From Ooceraea biroi (Eukaryota; Arthropoda; Insecta; Hymenoptera; Formicidae): a stretch of DNA of 64,000 nt. The stretch is taken from positions 4,960,001 to 5,024,000 of the forward strand of contig NC_039519.1 of the NCBI RefSeq assembly GCF_003672135.1. Reading direction: 5' to 3'. The notes under the pieces were generated by a model, which searched no databases, was not told where the DNA came from, and saw only the letters and a program-made list of their open reading frames with translations. The translations under genes were made by a program, and so were the position numbers. Positions 47,594 to 58,090 of the stretch are shown one piece after another (the first letter of the stretch is position 1; every line of letters begins with the position of its first letter).

Positions 47594-48588
47594 TATATGG
47601 CGAAGATGCTTTAAAACTGCGGCAGTGTCAAAATTGGGTTACTAAATTTCAATCTGGAGATTTTAATGTGAAAGATGCACCACGCTCAGGAAGGCCAATC
47701 GAAATTGATGATGACAAAATAAAGGCACTGATCGATTCTAATCGGCGTTTAACGACCCGAGAGATTGCTGAGAATCTTAACATATCGAAATCGAGTGTTG
47801 AAAACCATTTAAAACGACTTGGATACATTAGTAAGCTCGATATTTGGGTACCACATGAGCTCAAAGAAATTCATCTCACTGAGTGTATTGACATCTGCGA
47901 TTCTCTTTTGAAACGTGAGGAAAATGATCGATTTTTGAAACGGATGATAACAGGCGACGAAAAATGGATCGTCTACAACAACGTCAAACGAAAAAGATCG
48001 TGATGGACCTGCTGAAAGCACTTGAAAAGCAGATATTCACCAAAGAAAGATTATGCTGTCAGTCTGGTGGGACTTTAAAGGTATTGTGTATTTTGAGCTG
48101 CTTGCAAGGAATCAAATCATTAATTTAGACGTATACTGTCGTGAACTGGATAAATTAAATGATGCCATCAAACAGAAACGTCGAGAATTGGTGAATCGCA
48201 AAGGTGTTGTGTTTCACCATGATAACGCTAGACCACATACAAGTTTGGTCACTCATCAAAAATTGTTGCAGCGTGGATGGGATGTGTTACCACATCCACC
48301 ATATTCGCCAGACCTGGCACCATCAGATTACCATTTGTTTCGTTCTTTGCAAAACGCCTTGAATGGTAAAACCTTTACTGCTGATGAGGATATGAAATCA
48401 TTCTTGGAATTGTTTTTTGCTGAAAAAGATAAGAACTTTTTTGAGCGCGGAATCATGAAGTTGCCTGAAAAATGGCAAAAGATAATCAAACAAAATGGAC
48501 AATATATGTTTAATAAAGTTTTTGTTTCCCATGAAAATTCGCCTTTTATTTATATAAAAAAAACGCAATTACTTTTTGGCCAACCCAA
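47594..48588 (+). pseudogene. Array copy 5, 5'-truncated mariner, least damaged
   Basis: Two frames cover nearly all of the truncated transposase (to 48003, and 48053 onward). They are separated by a short deletion after KRKRS and the common stop near 48023. The motifs WVPHELKEIHL, TGDEKW, HHDNARPHTSL and YSPDLAPSDYHLF are intact, closest to the family norm, so it is probably nearest to the ancestral sequence. Confidence 0.88.
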
Positions 48589-48590
48589 TA

Positions 48591-49277
48591 TTTAGCAATA
48601 AATACGCGATCAGACAAATGACACTCCGTAATTCAGTCGTAAAGATTTCGACTCACTACATTACAATTGTTACGCCGCAAAGTAAGATTGAATTAAATAT
48701 TCTACTTGCTCCTTGAAATCTCACGCAATACAAGGGTGAAAGTGCAAAGAGAGCAAGAAAGAGATATTTCAGCGGTATGACGTCCGCATACTTTTATATC
48801 GCCGGACTGGGCGAGATAAACGTACGCACGTCGAACCTTTGCGAACGGAGTGGGGTATAAAGTATCCTCCGCATGCTCGTAAAGCATGTGATATCATCTT
48901 CGTGGCCGACCGCCAGTTGGAGGCTTTGTCTCATCGCGAGTTTCGTCGTGGCATTGTCTTCCGGCCGTTCTTTATGGGTCCCGAATCTTCCAGCGTGCGC
49001 CAATAGCGCAAGAAATCGAAGGGCGGCCGTATATATCTTTCTTTATTCGCGAGAGCGTCCTGCTCGCCGAGTACGACTCGAGCTAGGTCATCCGCATGCA
49101 CCACCCTCCACCCCTCGCTCGCTTTTGTCATTTTTGCGTATTCTTACGAGGATTCTTTCTTTTACCTCTACTTATTCCATTATGTATAGTGCTCAAGAAG
49201 ATTTGACGCGTCATCTCATTGTGATACATGTAGATGATACGAAGTACCGTCACTTTGCACGTAGGAAGCTAATACTA
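48591..49277. other. Intergenic, partly CpG-rich, no supported gene
   Basis: Positions 48780-49130 are GC-rich and include a TATAAA at 48856 within GGGGTATAAAGTATCC, which could be a promoter. No downstream reading frame with recognisable features is present. Confidence 0.4.
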
Positions 49278-50216
49278 CACTGAGAAAAATGATTTGATTG
49301 TATCAACAAGACGTATCTGATAGAATGCATTTTGGTTAAACTAACCAAGAATTTCTAGTTATCACGATAGGACTGGATATTTTATAACTAGAACGTTTGA
49401 TAGACTGTACTATAAGAATTTGGTTAGTATTTTCCAGTTGGATCTAAAAACTTCTAGTTATATTACACTAGACATAAGAACAAACGAAGATGCAATCAGA
49501 ATTCTGGTTAATCGCAGGGCACTCCAGCAGCATTCTATTGTTTCGTGTCGTGCGTGTTGATCGGCACGGACGGCACGTTTTCCTCCTGTAGTGAAATGAA
49601 ATTGGTTAGTGAATGGCTGGTGAAGTGATGGCGGATGAAAAAACGTGTTCTCTTCTTATATTTTTATACAGGGTGTCCCGTAATAATCGCCTAACCTCTC
49701 GTATGCCAATAGAGCAGATCGAGATGAAGAGAAAAGTCCCATACGATTTTGCGATATTGGCAATAATAATCCTATACCTCGAGCGGCTCGGCACTTGCCT
49801 CCGCGCGCTCTGGATTCGCTTGACTTTAATATGCAATATTTCGATTATTATTGCGAATATCGCAAAATGATATGGGACTTTTCTGTTCATCTCGATCTGC
49901 TCTATTGGCATGCGAGAGGTTAGGCGATTATTACGGGACATCCTGTATAAATATCAACATGATATTTCATTTACAGCAATCCAAGAAAACTCACGGTAAT
50001 GAAACAGAAAAACGTTTCTTTTCACTAAACAGTCATGTTAATTTAACTAAATACATTTAGTATTATTATCAAGAAAATCTGGTAAATTTAACAGGAAGGA
50101 ATTAATCACGCTCATCTGGTAATTCCTAAAGGAATTCTGATTCGTCCATTTTCCAACAGACAAACTGGTTGAACCTACCAGATTTCTAATTAATGCAACC
50201 AGATTTTTTTTCAGTG
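49278..50216. mobile_element. Non-autonomous element with CACTGAGAAAAA-type ends
   Basis: The left end CACTGAGAAAAATGATTTGA is matched imperfectly by the complement of the right end (CACTGAAAAAAAATCTGGTT). A TA precedes the left end, but the right flank is TG, so the target duplication is unclear. Inside, TTCTAGTTAT occurs three times near the left end in both orientations (49355, 49390 and 49450). It contains the 277-bp element at 49669. No protein is encoded. Confidence 0.5.
49669..49945. mobile_element. 277-bp MITE with long inverted repeats (CAGGGTGTCCCG ends)
   Basis: The element is flanked by TA (49667-49668 and 49946-49947). It has inverted repeats of about 100 bp, starting CAGGGTGTCCCGTAATAATC. 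The loop is GC-rich. The first 12 bases are the same as those of the DUF4817-type element at 35770, which suggests that the same transposase family mobilises both. It sits inside the element at 49278-50216. Confidence 0.9.
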
Positions 50217-50276
50217 TGACGTGTACAAAGTTATCAGTCAGCCTCTCGCAGAAGACAAACTCCAAATAGCATTTAA

Positions 50277-51482
50277 GGGGGTATTCTAGTGTAAAAGCGG
50301 AATTTGTATGCTATTTTGGTGAATTTTTTTTGAAAAAAGTATAAGGTTTTTTGAGGCAGGGTTTTCCCTGCTTATTCATACATATTTGGTGTATGTTTCC
50401 AAATTTTTGTAGTAGACAATAACTATAAATAAGCGCTGCACATGATATTAAATAAGAACATGAAAAAAGAAGTTGGTCCATGGTTCCCATGATTTCAGCT
50501 GTTCTGTTCATCTGAAACAAAAAAACCAAAGAGATTCTTAATTAGTATGAGTGTGGCTATAGCAGGTACCAGAATGAAAAAAAAATGTTGAAAATTTAAA
50601 ACATGACTTCATTGAGAAAATTAAGTTTCGATTTGTGCCATTTTTTCACCATTGAAGGGCTGTAGAAATTCCAAAAAACAATATTTCGACTTGATTGTGG
50701 TAGGGGCTATAGCCACACATATACTGAAGATGTGTGCAAAGCCTGAGTCAATTGATTAACTGGTTTTGAGATATCATGGGAACCAATTTGAAAAACATGG
50801 TTTCGAGAAAAACACGTTTAAAGTTTTTCATACTGATTACATAGAGATAATGTTACTTACGATCAATCGGCTAGTCCAGGGCCATACAGGGGACATTCCT
50901 CTTGTTCGTAGAAGTCCTGCAGAGCCGATCTCTCTTCCCTGCGATTCATTCTCTGATCTCGAGAGAAGTTGGTGGAGCGCCGCTCCGAGCGGGTGATACG
51001 AGCTTCGTTCCGGGAGTTTGCGTACATCACCGCTTGCTGACCAATACTAACTCCCATCACGTTCATAAGTTTGAAAATTGGCATAAATCCTTTATTGAAA
51101 ATTATAACTGCCAAGAATGTTGCTATTTCAACAACTTTCACGCCAGCATGGAGATGTTTTGGAGCAAAGTCCAAATCATGAATTTAGAGATTCATTGTAC
51201 TATATAACCTGTACTATACAAAGGCTCCAATTCAAATGTACGACCTTCAAAGAATAACGATCTTCCGATCCTATCTAAAATACTAACACAATGCTTTGTT
51301 GTGTGCCGCGCGGTCCAACCGCGAGCGCGCGCCAGAGGTTATTTTCTATTAGGTGCTATTACTTTGTTAATTTTGCGAATCGGGCTAAATCTTCTCGCAG
51401 ACATATTTTCCATACCATATACTTACAAAATATGCCAAAAAAAAAAATTCGATTTTTCTGACATGCTACACTAGAATACCCC
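50277..51482 (-). mobile_element. 1.2-kb TTAA-target element, copy 1
   Basis: The 1,206-bp element is flanked by TTAA (50273-50276 and 51483-51486). Its inverted ends read GGGGTATTCTAGTGTA. It is nearly identical to 60254-61460. It carries one short minus-strand frame, described separately. TTAA target use is known for piggyBac and Kolobok elements. The element has lost any catalytic domain, so it is non-autonomous. Confidence 0.92.
50863..51174 (-). pseudogene. Transposase C-terminal remnant (103 aa) in TTAA element copy 1
   Basis: The frame includes VVEIATFLAVIIFNKGFMPI, MGVSIGQQAVMYANSRNEAR, an Arg-rich stretch and the ending CPLYGPGLAD. From memory, an Arg-rich helix followed by a YGPG or YGAG ending is typical of the C-terminus of Mutator-like or Kolobok-type transposases of insects; this is not certain. 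The TTAA target agrees with Kolobok. The catalytic part is absent. Confidence 0.5.
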
Positions 51483-51486
51483 TTAA

Positions 51487-52132
51487 TATCATACGTTACT
51501 CGCGAACGGAGGCGTGATGATCTGAATGATACCTCAGAGTTATTGTTCTGGAGGGTATACGATACATGATACGTTGCAGAAGGAACCTGCCGCGGCATTA
51601 GGAAGGGAAAACGCCGATGCTTCACCGGGAAGGAATCTCTCGGGAAGATGGCGCATCGCGGAAATTCGCATTGCATGCGGGAATTATGCGCTCGCGAAGG
51701 AGAGCGGCGCTCGATGTGTGCATTTGAAAGTTAAATTCCCGCCTTGGGAATTCAACAGCGCGCCGCGACGACGACGTTGTCCAGGCCTCGCGCTTGCACG
51801 TACCACGCGCTGCATTCAGACGCGTCCGTCGTGTCGAGCCCTTCGCTTCGGCTCGGGCCGCGCTTCCATCAATCCGCCTTGACATGCAAATAATTCGTGG
51901 AAAAAATCGTCCGGACATGCGGCGGCGACGTTACAATTAATCACGCGGACCGTGGCCGCGACGCCGCGTCCGGCTACCGGAGTTACAATTTGTTACGATT
52001 GACAGGCCGAAGCACAGGGTTCCAGCGCGTTGACAATGCGTCCGGCCTTTCCTACCCTCCTCCGTTGTTTCGCTCTCCTTCCGCACGCGCGTTGTCCGTC
52101 GTTGTTGCACGTCGACGCTCTGTGCCCCGGGA
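51487..52132. other. Intergenic, CpG-rich
   Basis: Positions 51600-52130 are markedly CpG-rich, with overlapping open frames on both strands (51526-51918, 51897-52236). That pattern reflects base composition; none shows a recognisable domain. The 3' end (CGTCG, 52133-52137) is the target duplication of the next element. Confidence 0.5.
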
Positions 52133-52137
52133 CGTCG

Positions 52138-53301
52138 CACAGTGGGGCCAAATCCCGAAAAGCTGGCCAAAAGTCGAAAAATAAAGTTTCTATTTCGGGA
52201 ATTTAAAGTTTTAGGTTCGATAGACTGATAAGTCAAATGTCAAATAGCACAGTTAAGAGGAGTCGACCGTATATGATCCACTACTAAGTCGACCTTTGCA
52301 CAAACAACATCTAGCGCGCACAAATACTGATCTGTTTAGGAGGACGTCAAAATTCGTAAAAGTAACCAATTTTAAATCTGCAAAATGGAATCTTTTGTTA
52401 GTAGTAAGTAGAATAGTAACATCTATTACACAATCAATATACAAATAACAATTTACAAATATTTGTAGTGAAATTGAATGTAAAATTGTATGTAAAAATT
52501 TTTTAAATGTAAAGAAAAAGGTATGAGTTCCGCAGAGTTCTGCAACGAAACTTATTTGAGATTATAGTTTATACTATTATGTAATAAGAAAAACAAAAAC
52601 CAGCTGCCACCAGTGCCACTCTGGGTTTCGCGCACGTTTTTGTAATAAGAATCGCATTAAAACGTACTGTTCTACCTATAAGAGACGTACAATCATTTGC
52701 GAGTCATTATTGAAAATCATCAAGATACAAAATACAGAACCTTATCAAGATACTGTACAAATTTATAAGAATACATGACCCTGGCACGCCAAGTACTTCA
52801 ATGTCGTCATGCGATAAGAGAGTATGCATAGAAAACGTTTGGGTAAAATACTCAAACTGAATTGCTTCGAGGTACTTGATTAGTTAACTATTGATTTCAT
52901 ATTTAGTTTTGATTTTTATAAATAGTTTTTTTAAACTGTTTGTTGCGTAAAAGGTGGGACTTTTTATGTACTTGGCGTACTTTTTTTACCTTTGGTTACC
53001 TAAGGTTTTTTAGTTATAATATATATCGAAGCATATTATGAAAGAAGAATATATATTAATGTTATATATATCGAAATATAACGGTAGAGCATTGTTTATA
53101 TTGTTCTAAGTTTAACAGTACTTTTTAAGTTCTAAACAATTTTTGAAATATACGTCGGCCATATTGGAGCCATCATATTATTGCACTTTTGACTTCGGAT
53201 TCGTAATCAGCGACCTCTAAAACCCTTAGATACAAAGTTTTCGTGCAAATTGAACAATGCTTTCATATTTTGACCAGCTTTCGGGATTTGGCCCCACTGT
53301 G
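52138..53301. mobile_element. Transib-like non-autonomous element with RSS-type ends
   Basis: The 1,164-bp element begins CACAGTGGGGCCAAATCCCG and ends with the exact complement of those 20 bases. The inverted repeat continues with one indel to about 30 bp. It is flanked by a perfect 5-bp direct repeat CGTCG (52133-52137 and 53302-53306). CACAGTG is the heptamer of V(D)J recombination signals and of Transib termini; a GC-rich 5-bp duplication is the Transib hallmark. The interior is AT-rich with no transposase frame, so any activity would need a transposase encoded elsewhere. Confidence 0.75.
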
Positions 53302-53306
53302 CGTCG

Positions 53307-53660
53307 ACTGGGATGTTGGATCGATCTCCGAGCGTATCGTGGCTCTTGAAAAAATCCGGCCGGATTCGCCTCGTATCCGTGGGACGTCGATACTATCGAT
53401 ACGCGAGGGTCCGGGATCTCGTTGCGGCGATCTCTCCTTCGCCGCGACGGATTATCGTGATGTTTCGTTCGATCGCGATCGCGGGGATGCACGATCACCT
53501 TTACGCGCGCGTTCAACAAGGCGTGCTTAAGGGGACATCGATGGTACTTGCGGTACGACAATTTCATTGTCGTTCATCGGACTCGCGCACGTGCAGTCGC
53601 TCGTTCCCCGGCAGTTCTTGCTTCGGCGTGCAAGACGCGCGAGGGCGAACTGCCGGTGCA
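53307..53660. other. Intergenic, CpG-rich
   Basis: This is the continuation of the CpG-rich DNA that was split by the Transib-like element. Overlapping frames on both strands (53226-53684) have no recognisable features. Confidence 0.45.
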
Positions 53661-53662
53661 TA

Positions 53663-56600
53663 CACAGTAAAAATAAAATGTTAATTTTAACATTTTTTGC
53701 ATGTCCCAGAAAGTCCACTCTAAATTTTAAGTTAAAGTAACTCATTCGTCATATGTTACTTCTTGACAAACTAGAAATGTTAAGTAATTACACAATACTT
53801 TACATTTATTTTTCTTATTGTAACTTTAAGTGTGATGTAAAAATAACATACAAAGTAATTGAAAACTACATGGAAGAGAAGTTACATAACTCATCGGAAA
53901 AGTTGATAGAACATTTTCGTTCGTACATATGAACATTTACTTTTTGTTTATATTAACACACGATAGTAATTATTTCAACTTAAATTATTTTTGATGGAAA
54001 CATTTAATTTTAGTAAATTTGATTATTTTATATTCAAAGTTCATGATTATTTGAAGATTTACTTTAACTTCTTTTAGAATGTTAAACTGACTTTGTGACA
54101 TGTTGATTGTTTAAAATTATTGTGTTAAAAGCATTTGAAATAATATTCCATTTCTAAGAGACATACACAAAATGTTAAGTTATGAAGTTAACATATAAAA
54201 TTGTTATAAAAATAATAACATATCAGTTGTATGTTAATTTTTACATTGAAGTGTAATCAAAACATGGCACACAAGAAAATTTTAACATATGAACGCACAA
54301 TTTTTAACGGTGTATTGAAATGTGTCACGTCTCATATGCCTTGCCTTTTACACAGTAAAAAATAAAATGTTAATTTTAACATTTTTTGCATGTCCCAGAA
54401 AGTCCACTCTAAATTTTAAGTTAAAGTAACTCATTCGTCATATGTTACTTCTTGACAAACTAGAAATGTTAAGTAATTAACACAATACTTTACATTTATT
54501 TTTCTTATTGTAACTTTAAGTGTGATGTAAAAATAACATACAAAGTAATTGAAAACTACATGGAAGAGAAGTTACAATAATTCATCGGAAAAGTTGATAG
54601 AACATTTTCGTTCGTACAATATGAACATTTACTTTTTGTGTTATATTAACACACGATAGTAATTATTTCAACTTAAATTATTTTTGATGGAAACATTTAA
54701 TTTTAGTAAATTTGATTATTTTATATGTCAAAGTTCATGATTATTTGAAGATTTACTTTAACTTCGTTTAGAATGTTAAACTGACTTTGTGACATGTTGA
54801 TTGTTTAAAATTATTGTGTTAAAAGCATTTGAAATAATATTCCATTTCTAAGAGACATACACAAAATGTTAAGTTATGAAGTTAACATATAAAATTGTTA
54901 TAAAAATAATAACATATCAGTTGTATGTTAATTTTACATTGAAGTAGTAATCAAAACATGGCAACACAAGAAAATTTTAACATATGAACGCACAATTTTT
55001 AACGGTGTATTGAAATGTGCCACGTCTCATATGCCTTGCCTTTTACACAGTAAAAAATAAATGTTAATTTTAACATTTTTTGCATGTCCCAGAAAGTCCA
55101 CTCTAAATTTTAAGTTAAAGTAACTCATTCGTCATATGTTACTTCTTGACAAACTAGAAATGTTAAGTAATTAACACAATACTTTACATTTATTTTTCTT
55201 ATTGTAACTTTAAGTGTGATGTAAAAATAACATACAAAGTAATTGAAAACTACATGGAAGAGAAGTTACAATAATCATCGGAAAAGTTGATAGAACATTT
55301 TCGTTCGTACAATATGAACATTTACTTTTTGTGTTATATTAACACACGATAGTAATTATTTCAACTTAAATTATTTTTGATGAAACATTTAATTTTAGTA
55401 AATTTGATTATTTTATATGTCAAAGTTCATGATTATTTGAAGATTTACTTTAACTTCTTTTAGAATGTTAAACTGACTTTGTGACATGTTGATTGTTTAA
55501 ATATGTGTTAAAAGCATTTGAAATAATATTCCATTTCTAAGAGACATACACAAAATGTTAAGTTATGAAGTTAACATATAAAATTGTTATAAAATAATAA
55601 CATATCAGTTGTATGTTAATTTTACATTGAAGTGTAATCAAAACATGGCACACAAGAAATTTTAACATATGACGCACAATTTTAACGGTGTATTGAAATG
55701 TCACGTCTCATTCCTTGCCTTTTACACAGTAAAAATAAATGTTATTTAACATTTTTTGCATGTCCAGAAGTCACTCTAAATTTTAAGTTAAAGTAACTCA
55801 TCGTCATGGTTACTTCTGACAAACTAGAAATGTTAAGTAATTAACACAATACTTTACATTTATTTTCTTATTGTAACTTTAAGTGTGATGTAAAAATAAC
55901 ATACAAAGTAATTGAAAACTAATGGAGAGAGTTACAATAACTCTCGGAAAAGTTGATAGAACATTTTCGTTCGTACAATATGAACATTTACTTTTTGTGT
56001 TATATTAACACACGATAGTAATTATTTCAACTTAAATTATTTTTGATGGAAACATTTAATTTTAGTAAATTTGATTATTTTATATGTCAAAGTTCATGAT
56101 TATTTGAAGATTTACTTTAACTTCTTTTAGAATGTTAAACTGACTTTGTGACATGTTGATTGTTTAAAATTATTGTGTTAAAAGCATTTGAAATAATATT
56201 CCATTTCTAAGAGACATACACAAAATGTTAAGTTATGAAGTTAACATATAAAATTGTTATAAAAATAATAACATATCAGTTGTATGTTAATTTTACATTG
56301 AAGTAGTAATCAAAACATGGCAACACAAGAAAATTTTAACATATGGACGCACAATTTTTAACGGTGTATTGAAATGTGCCACGTCTCATATGCCTTGCCT
56401 TTTACACAGTAAAAAATAAAATGTTAATTTTAACATTTTTTGCATGTCCCAGAAAGTCCACTCTAAATTTTAAGTTAAAGTAACTCATTCGTCATATGTT
56501 ACTTCTTGACAAACTAGAAATGTTAAGTAATTAACACAATACTTTACATTTATTTTTCTTATTGTAACTTTAAGTGTGATGTAAAAATAACATACAAAGT

Positions 56601-57061
56601 AATTGAAAACTACATGGAAGAGAAGTTACAATAACTCATCGGAAAAGTTGATAGAACATTTTCGTTCGTACAATATGAACATTTACTTTTTGTGTTATAT
56701 TAACACACGATAGTAATTATTTCAACTTAAATTATTTTTGATAGAAACATTTAATTTTAGTAAATTTGATTATTTTATATATCAAAGTTCATGATTATTT
56801 GAAGATTTACTTTAACTTCTTTTAGAATGTTAAACTGACTTTGTGACATGTTGATTGTTTAAAATTATTGTGTTAAAAGCATTTGAAATAATATTCCATT
56901 TCTAAGAGACATACACAAAATGTTAAGTTATGAAGTTAACATATAAAATTGTTATAAAAATAATAACATATCAGTTGTATGTTAATTTTACATTGAAGTG
57001 GTAATCAAAACATGGCAACACAAGAAAATTTTAACATATGGACGCACAAGTTTTAACGGTG
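53663..57061 (+). mobile_element. Five tandem full-length units of the 6512-family TA-target element
   Basis: The array is flanked by TA (53661-53662 and 57062-57063). Units begin CACAGTAAAAAATAAAATG at 53663, 54351, 55046, 55725 and 56405, and each body ends with AACGGTG. Between units lies a 36-38-bp spacer, TA-TTGAAATGTGCCACGTC to GCCTTTTA, presumably old flanking DNA caught in the duplication. Units 1 and 3-4 carry many single-base deletions. No protein is encoded. Relative to the element at 6512 the orientation is reversed. Confidence 0.92.
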
Positions 57062-57063
57062 TA

Positions 57064-58086
57064 TACGTGCATCGACGTGCATCCTACGGGTACGCAACGT
57101 TGACCCGGACATGGATCCGGCTACCTATCACGGACCGTGCATGATGCGTGGGTACGCGTACCGCGTATTGAATTACGTTACGGTACGTTAAAAAATAAAA
57201 ACGAGTTTGCGCCGCAAAGCTGTGTGGCCTACACGTAGCGCGACTTATTCGAGACGGAAAATTCGATCTCGCCCATTGCAATACTTTTTAATATATTCTG
57301 TGATGTGAAGAGCCTTTCTAGATTAGCATCGCGTCCGCATCGCTTTTCGCACGCGTCCGCTGCGATCTCGCCCACTGAAATCCCTGGTCTCTCCCCGCGA
57401 TGGTATCGCGCGCCTCGGTGCCGCAAAAATTCAGCTTTTTCATCCTAGAATCGAGCCAGTCCATTAATCAGCGACGCGGCCACGTTCGCTATAAGTTAAA
57501 TATTGATTCAACCCCCCGCGCGTACGCTCTCGCCCGGCATGAATATGTTCCGCGCGCCGATCAAGATTAATGCATCTATACGCACCGATAGCGCGATCGG
57601 CGCCTTAATGCGCCGCATGCTGTGCGTGAATGCACGCGGGGATGAAGATAAATATTTGTACTGACGAGTCAAAACTCGCGGCCAACCGCAATCAGACGTC
57701 TATTAGTTTGCGATGACTCCGAACCGACCGGCGACCGGCTTACTCTCTCCGCTCTATCTCTCGTTTCTTCGAGGGTCCCCTATTCTTCGTCCCACTCTCT
57801 CGTTCTTTTCTCTCTTCCTCTCTCTCTCGTCCGCTCCTGGTGCAGCGAGGCCCTCGGCCCAGGTATCCTATTCAAATGTAAATCAATGTCACCTAGCCGA
57901 TGGTTCCTGGAACATCCCGATGTTTCACGATCGACGCTTCTCTCCGGATGGGGAGCATCCATCGCGAAAGATATCTATGAGCACGTGTCGTCGCCAAGCA
58001 TGGCAGTGTTGCTTTGTAACTCCCCTCGTTGACTGCGTTGGAGCAATCGTCACCGTCTTTTAAATCTAAAAATTATTTTATGAGTC
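57064..58086. other. Intergenic, CpG-rich
   Basis: The stretch is GC-rich with many CG dinucleotides (57065-58060) and a pyrimidine-rich patch with repeated TCTC (57735-57835). Open frames on both strands have no recognisable motif. A promoter or first exon of an off-window gene cannot be excluded. Confidence 0.4.
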
Positions 58087-58090
58087 TTAA

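Larger units (their letters stand above)
43290..48588 (+). mobile_element. Mariner array: one full copy and four 5'-truncated copies joined at TA
   Basis: TA flanks the array at 43288-43289 and 48589-48590. The left end reads TTGGGTTGGCCAAAAAGTAA, and the same sequence in complement closes every copy (44571, 45579, 46588, 47593, 48588). After each right end, one TA leads straight into TATGGCGAAGATGC, an internal position that lies at 43565 in copy 1. The protein motifs are of the mellifera subfamily. All copies have frame breaks. Copies 1-3 share lesions that copies 4 and 5 lack. Confidence 0.95.

Noticed and set aside
48830..48880. TATAAA box near 48856 as a promoter
   Set aside because: No reading frame or exon with support lies downstream, and TATA-like sequence is common in this composition.
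51526..51918. Overlapping open frames on both strands in the CpG-rich region
   Set aside because: They are explained by the low stop frequency in GC-rich DNA. No domain, no splice context.
52593..52601. ACAAAAACC inside the Transib-like element, identical to the consensus RSS nonamer
   Set aside because: There is no CACAGTG heptamer 12 or 23 bases away, so it is most likely a chance match in AT-rich sequence.
53226..53567. 113-codon minus-strand frame next to the Transib-like element
   Set aside because: It crosses the element boundary and overlaps a plus-strand frame in CpG-rich DNA; no conserved motif.
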